From: Echinococcus granulosus
Lineage: Eukaryota; Platyhelminthes; Cestoda; Cyclophyllidea; Taeniidae
Reading direction: 5' to 3'
Length of the DNA: 24,383 nt
Assembly (NCBI RefSeq): GCF_000524195.1
Contig: NW_020170399.1
Span: 1,069,457-1,093,839 of the forward strand
Shown here: positions 21,910 to 24,383 of the stretch, piece by piece
How the letters are laid out: every line of letters starts with the position of its first letter
Numbering within the stretch: the first letter of the stretch is position 1
Program-made: the position numbers and the translations under genes
The notes under the pieces: generated by a model
What the model saw: the letters and a program-made list of their open reading frames with translations, nothing else
Told to the model about the DNA's origin: nothing
The model's database searches: none

Positions 21910-22610
21910 TTACAAGCAAATTACATGCATCTCAAATACGATTGATGCGGCCTGCAAGTTGGATGTGAGGGGATAGATTTGGGACTTACTTGCAACATAA
22001 CCGCCCCGATAGAAACATACATGGTAAGCTTCGTACAGTAAGTGGTAATCCTGACAAGTTTATCTCTGCATCCATTTAGACTATTAATTTTGGCTTCCAG
22101 AAATTCACAAGCACAGCTGCGTTACTGCGGCATTGTTTTGGCAGCACTTGGCCTTTCTTAATAATGCTGAAACCGTAATGGCCATTCATGGCGAGGTAAA
22201 TAGGATCTGCCTGTCATGAAATACAAGATTTTTGTCCGCACTTTTTGAAAATGTTTGCTGTAAAAAAGGGAAATTTAACTGCATTTATTTGCTTGCTTTC
22301 ACCATTACATTCCAGACAGCTCCTGACACTAGCCATTCCTTACTCTCTTGGCAGCATCATCTTCGAAGGTTGTCCGTTGATTTGACAATATTAGCGGTGT
22401 GCACTTCGGGATGTGCAAGAGTAATGAAGCACCGCTTGATTTTGCGACAATTGCAACAGTCGGAATAGTGGCATAGTGGTAGAAATTGCGAAGAACAATT
22501 ATCGTCAATTTGCCGAGTTCATTTGTCAGCAAATCACAACTGTACATTGTACTCACTGTCTTTAGTAGTGTTTTACATTTACAAAACGAGCTAGTGCTTC
22601 AGTAGAGGCA
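21910..22610 (-). pseudogene. Tetraspanin C pseudogene
   Basis: Relics in coding order: end of exon 3 at about 22557-22605 (ACTACTAAAG next to a GTGAGT donor), exon 4 at 22302-22475, exon 5 from 22210, exon 6 ending at 21990, exon 7 at 21910-21951. Damage: the exon 4 acceptor CCAG is now CCAC; TM3 has Pro and Lys inserted by substitution; CCG in exon 5 has become YLA; the intron between exons 5 and 6 is nearly all deleted; exon 6 needs a one-base shift after QCRSNAAV, since either frame alone fails; intron 6 is only 38 bases; TM4 has a Glu. The end of exon 6 (MYVSIGAVMLQ) and the final ICL-stop are still clear. Introns are retained in part, so it arose by DNA duplication and not retroposition. 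Exons 1-2 were not found upstream. Confidence 0.82.
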
Positions 22611-23047
22611 GAAAGTAAGAGGGATTACAGTCACTCCATCTAAAGGAGGTTAGTTGATACCGGTTTGTATTAAACTGGAAGTTTTGAGACCGATTGAGGT
22701 GGTATTATATGAATGGTGATGTGTCGAGTAGTTATGCATTCAGACAGTAAAGTAATCCGCTTCATTGCCTCTCTTGATTAGAAAAGCATTTTCAGTGCGA
22801 TTTTGCAGCAGCCTATTGGTTGTTCTAGTTTTTCTTTATAACCGATAAGCGATATGGTATACTTTGGCAAGAAGTTCAAAACAAAGGCAAAATAAATGAA
22901 TTCTCATATAGAACAGCTATTTTACGCCCCACCACTGCGAGAGTGAAGTTGACACAATTGCAGTGGTGGACACTAATTCAACCCACTACCCCATCAACAC
23001 AGTTGCTAATTCGGAATGGAGGCGAGGATTCAATGACGAAAAAGTGT
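22611..23047. other. No gene recognised; includes a short inverted repeat
   Basis: This is where exons 1-2 and the promoter of copy C would lie, but no MGC start or conserved CCAAT block is visible. Only a loose CCTATTGGTTG near 22813 recalls the A/B promoter. A 10-bp perfect inverted repeat (CCACCACTGC / GCAGTGGTGG) lies at 22929-22938 and 22960-22969. Confidence 0.5.
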
Positions 23048-23102
23048 GTAAAATGTGACGGTCACACATCGTGAGATTCCTTTCACAACATGCTTAACTT
23101 CA
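23048..23102 (+). repeat. 55-bp direct repeat, copy 1
   Basis: Aligns without gaps to 23244-23298, about 80 percent identical by eye. The shared core is TGTGACGGTCA and, after a short variable part, GATTCCTTTCAC. Confidence 0.7.
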
Positions 23103-23243
23103 TTGGGATACTTCATTCGGAGACGCTTGCCGCACATTATTTCCGTGAATGAAATCCCAGTAAATATGTTTGCAGGTGATTTGTCGCCATATCAAACGAT
23201 AAAATAACGTTGTCCCTGCAGATTGACTAGCCCATCCACCTGT

Positions 23244-23298
23244 GTATGATGTGACGGTCAGCCGTCGTGGGATTCCTTTCACCGCATCCCTCACTTCA
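23244..23298 (+). repeat. 55-bp direct repeat, copy 2
   Basis: Second copy, starting 196 bases after the first. The intervening sequence shows no coding feature. The pair may be the ends of a small decayed element or a local duplication. Confidence 0.7.
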
Positions 23299-24198
23299 GC
23301 AGAATACTATATTTTGAGACCTTAATAGTGCAATCATTTTGTGGAAGAAATATCATTGCGATATGCGATCCTCTTCCAAGTAAACACTATCTGACCACCA
23401 TTTCCAATTCCAGAGAACGTCTTGTCTCCAGATGACCAAAGGAACACAGACATGGACATCTCATTCCCCTTCCACGCTTGGTTTGTGACTGCCTGTCAAT
23501 TCTGCCTGCGATTGACTAATAACATTAACAGCGGCAGTGATAAGTAGAAGTAGGGATATTAATAGTAGGGAAAAAAAGAAGGAGAGGATAAGAATGGGGC
23601 ACTGCTGCCATACCAGAGAATAATAATCAGGTCTTCTCACAAGCATGTTGTAGCGCAGCACTTGACTGCAGTTGGTTTTTGGCTCTGTAAAAAAAGAAAA
23701 AGTTGTTTCTACTGATTGATTAGTACAGCCTCTTTCTCAGAACGGTTCCACTTGCCTATCTTCGATCTGCCTTGCAACTGTGTGAAGCCGCTTAAAAGCG
23801 GTGATGGGATTTACGTGGTCAACGCAAGAAGAGTCTGACGTCAATTGCGAATGTCTCAAACTGGAAGAACCGGTTAACGAGTGGCTCAAATGGCTCATCG
23901 TCATCCGCTAGTCACAGTCGCCTACACATTTTGTCCTCTGCACTCATCTCTTCACTATGATCATGCTGTTTCCCTCTGTGACGACTTCGAAAGTAGCAAA
24001 GCAGTGCCAACTCTCAGTCAACCGTAAACGTGACACCGCAGTGGTTTGGTGTGGAGACAAGAACAGTCTTCATGTGCATCCCATTTGGCATCCCTACAAA
24101 GGGAAGTGAAAGGAATGCTGAGAATCTTAAAATCTAACCCACGTCCGACCAACAAACTCACCTCAAGTAGAGTCCTTCTGTAGGTACTGTGAGTCGAT
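23299..24198. other. No gene recognised
   Basis: A minus-strand open frame (23461-23661) has a hydrophobic Leu/Ile/Ser run that could form one membrane segment, but it sits in T-rich, low-complexity DNA with no splice partner. Confidence 0.45.
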
Positions 24199-24383
24199 CA
24201 GAAGTGGCGGGCCGAGACAGGAATCATCACATATCCATCCCACATATTAATCTATCCATCCATCCTTCTATTCATCCACCTAAACATTCCTCCACCCAGG
24301 ACCCATATTTTCATCTCGGATCCATGCCTACATCATGTGTCCAACACTCCATCCAGTATCCATCCGTCCGTCTATGCACCAAT
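24199..24383 (+). repeat. ATCC-rich degenerate repeat, copy 3 (runs off the edge)
   Basis: The leader CAGAAGTGGCGGGCCGAG is followed by CATCACATATCCATCC and then ATCC/CATCC words to the end of the window. It is in the same orientation as 16567-16870 and is incomplete at the right edge. Confidence 0.6.

Noticed and set aside
1..24383. CRISPR arrays, operons, insertion sequences or reverse transcriptase genes
   Set aside because: No regularly spaced repeats, no bacterial gene layout and no conserved polymerase or transposase motif seen in any frame.

Overview
The window is eukaryotic nuclear DNA: AT-rich, gene-poor, with genes split into short exons by GT-AG introns. The genes that can be supported are mostly tetraspanins, with short introns, tandem copies, CCG-type large extracellular loops and compact C-termini. 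Together with the repeat-rich intergenic DNA this suggests a parasitic flatworm, most likely a tapeworm. That assignment is inferred from gene style and not from a marker gene. No bacterial or viral gene cluster is present, and a 100-N scaffold gap lies at 14011-14110.

Left third, plus strand. A two-exon gene (1889-2889) is predicted to encode a 68-residue secreted peptide: a signal-peptide exon joined in phase to an exon with eight cysteines in inhibitor-cystine-knot-like spacing. It is followed by a nine-exon divergent tetraspanin (4405-7419, 366 aa) with about 100 cytosolic residues before its first membrane segment.

Middle (about 7.5-12.7 kb). No gene can be supported. The stretch holds dispersed repeat relics, a pyrimidine tract and a GGAT/ATCC-rich repeat.

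Right half, minus strand. Three tandem units of about 4-5 kb each carry one tetraspanin copy with shared flanks. Unit C (21910 to about 22610) is a decayed pseudogene. Unit A (17888-19130) is an intact seven-exon gene of 252 aa. Unit B (13600-14010) shows only exons 5-7, because the N gap replaces the rest. Just upstream of genes A and B lies a conserved CCAAT-rich block that probably holds the promoter. Aligning A with B implies that the 100-N gap replaces about 1 kb containing exons 1-4, the start of exon 5 and the 5' UTR of gene B.

Tetraspanins are four-pass membrane proteins that organise membrane microdomains. In flatworms they are abundant on the tegument surface and are known host-exposed antigens. 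The tandem array with one intact copy, one gap-interrupted copy and one dead copy looks like birth-and-death expansion. All exon boundaries were worked out by hand from splice signals, reading phase and paralogue comparison.
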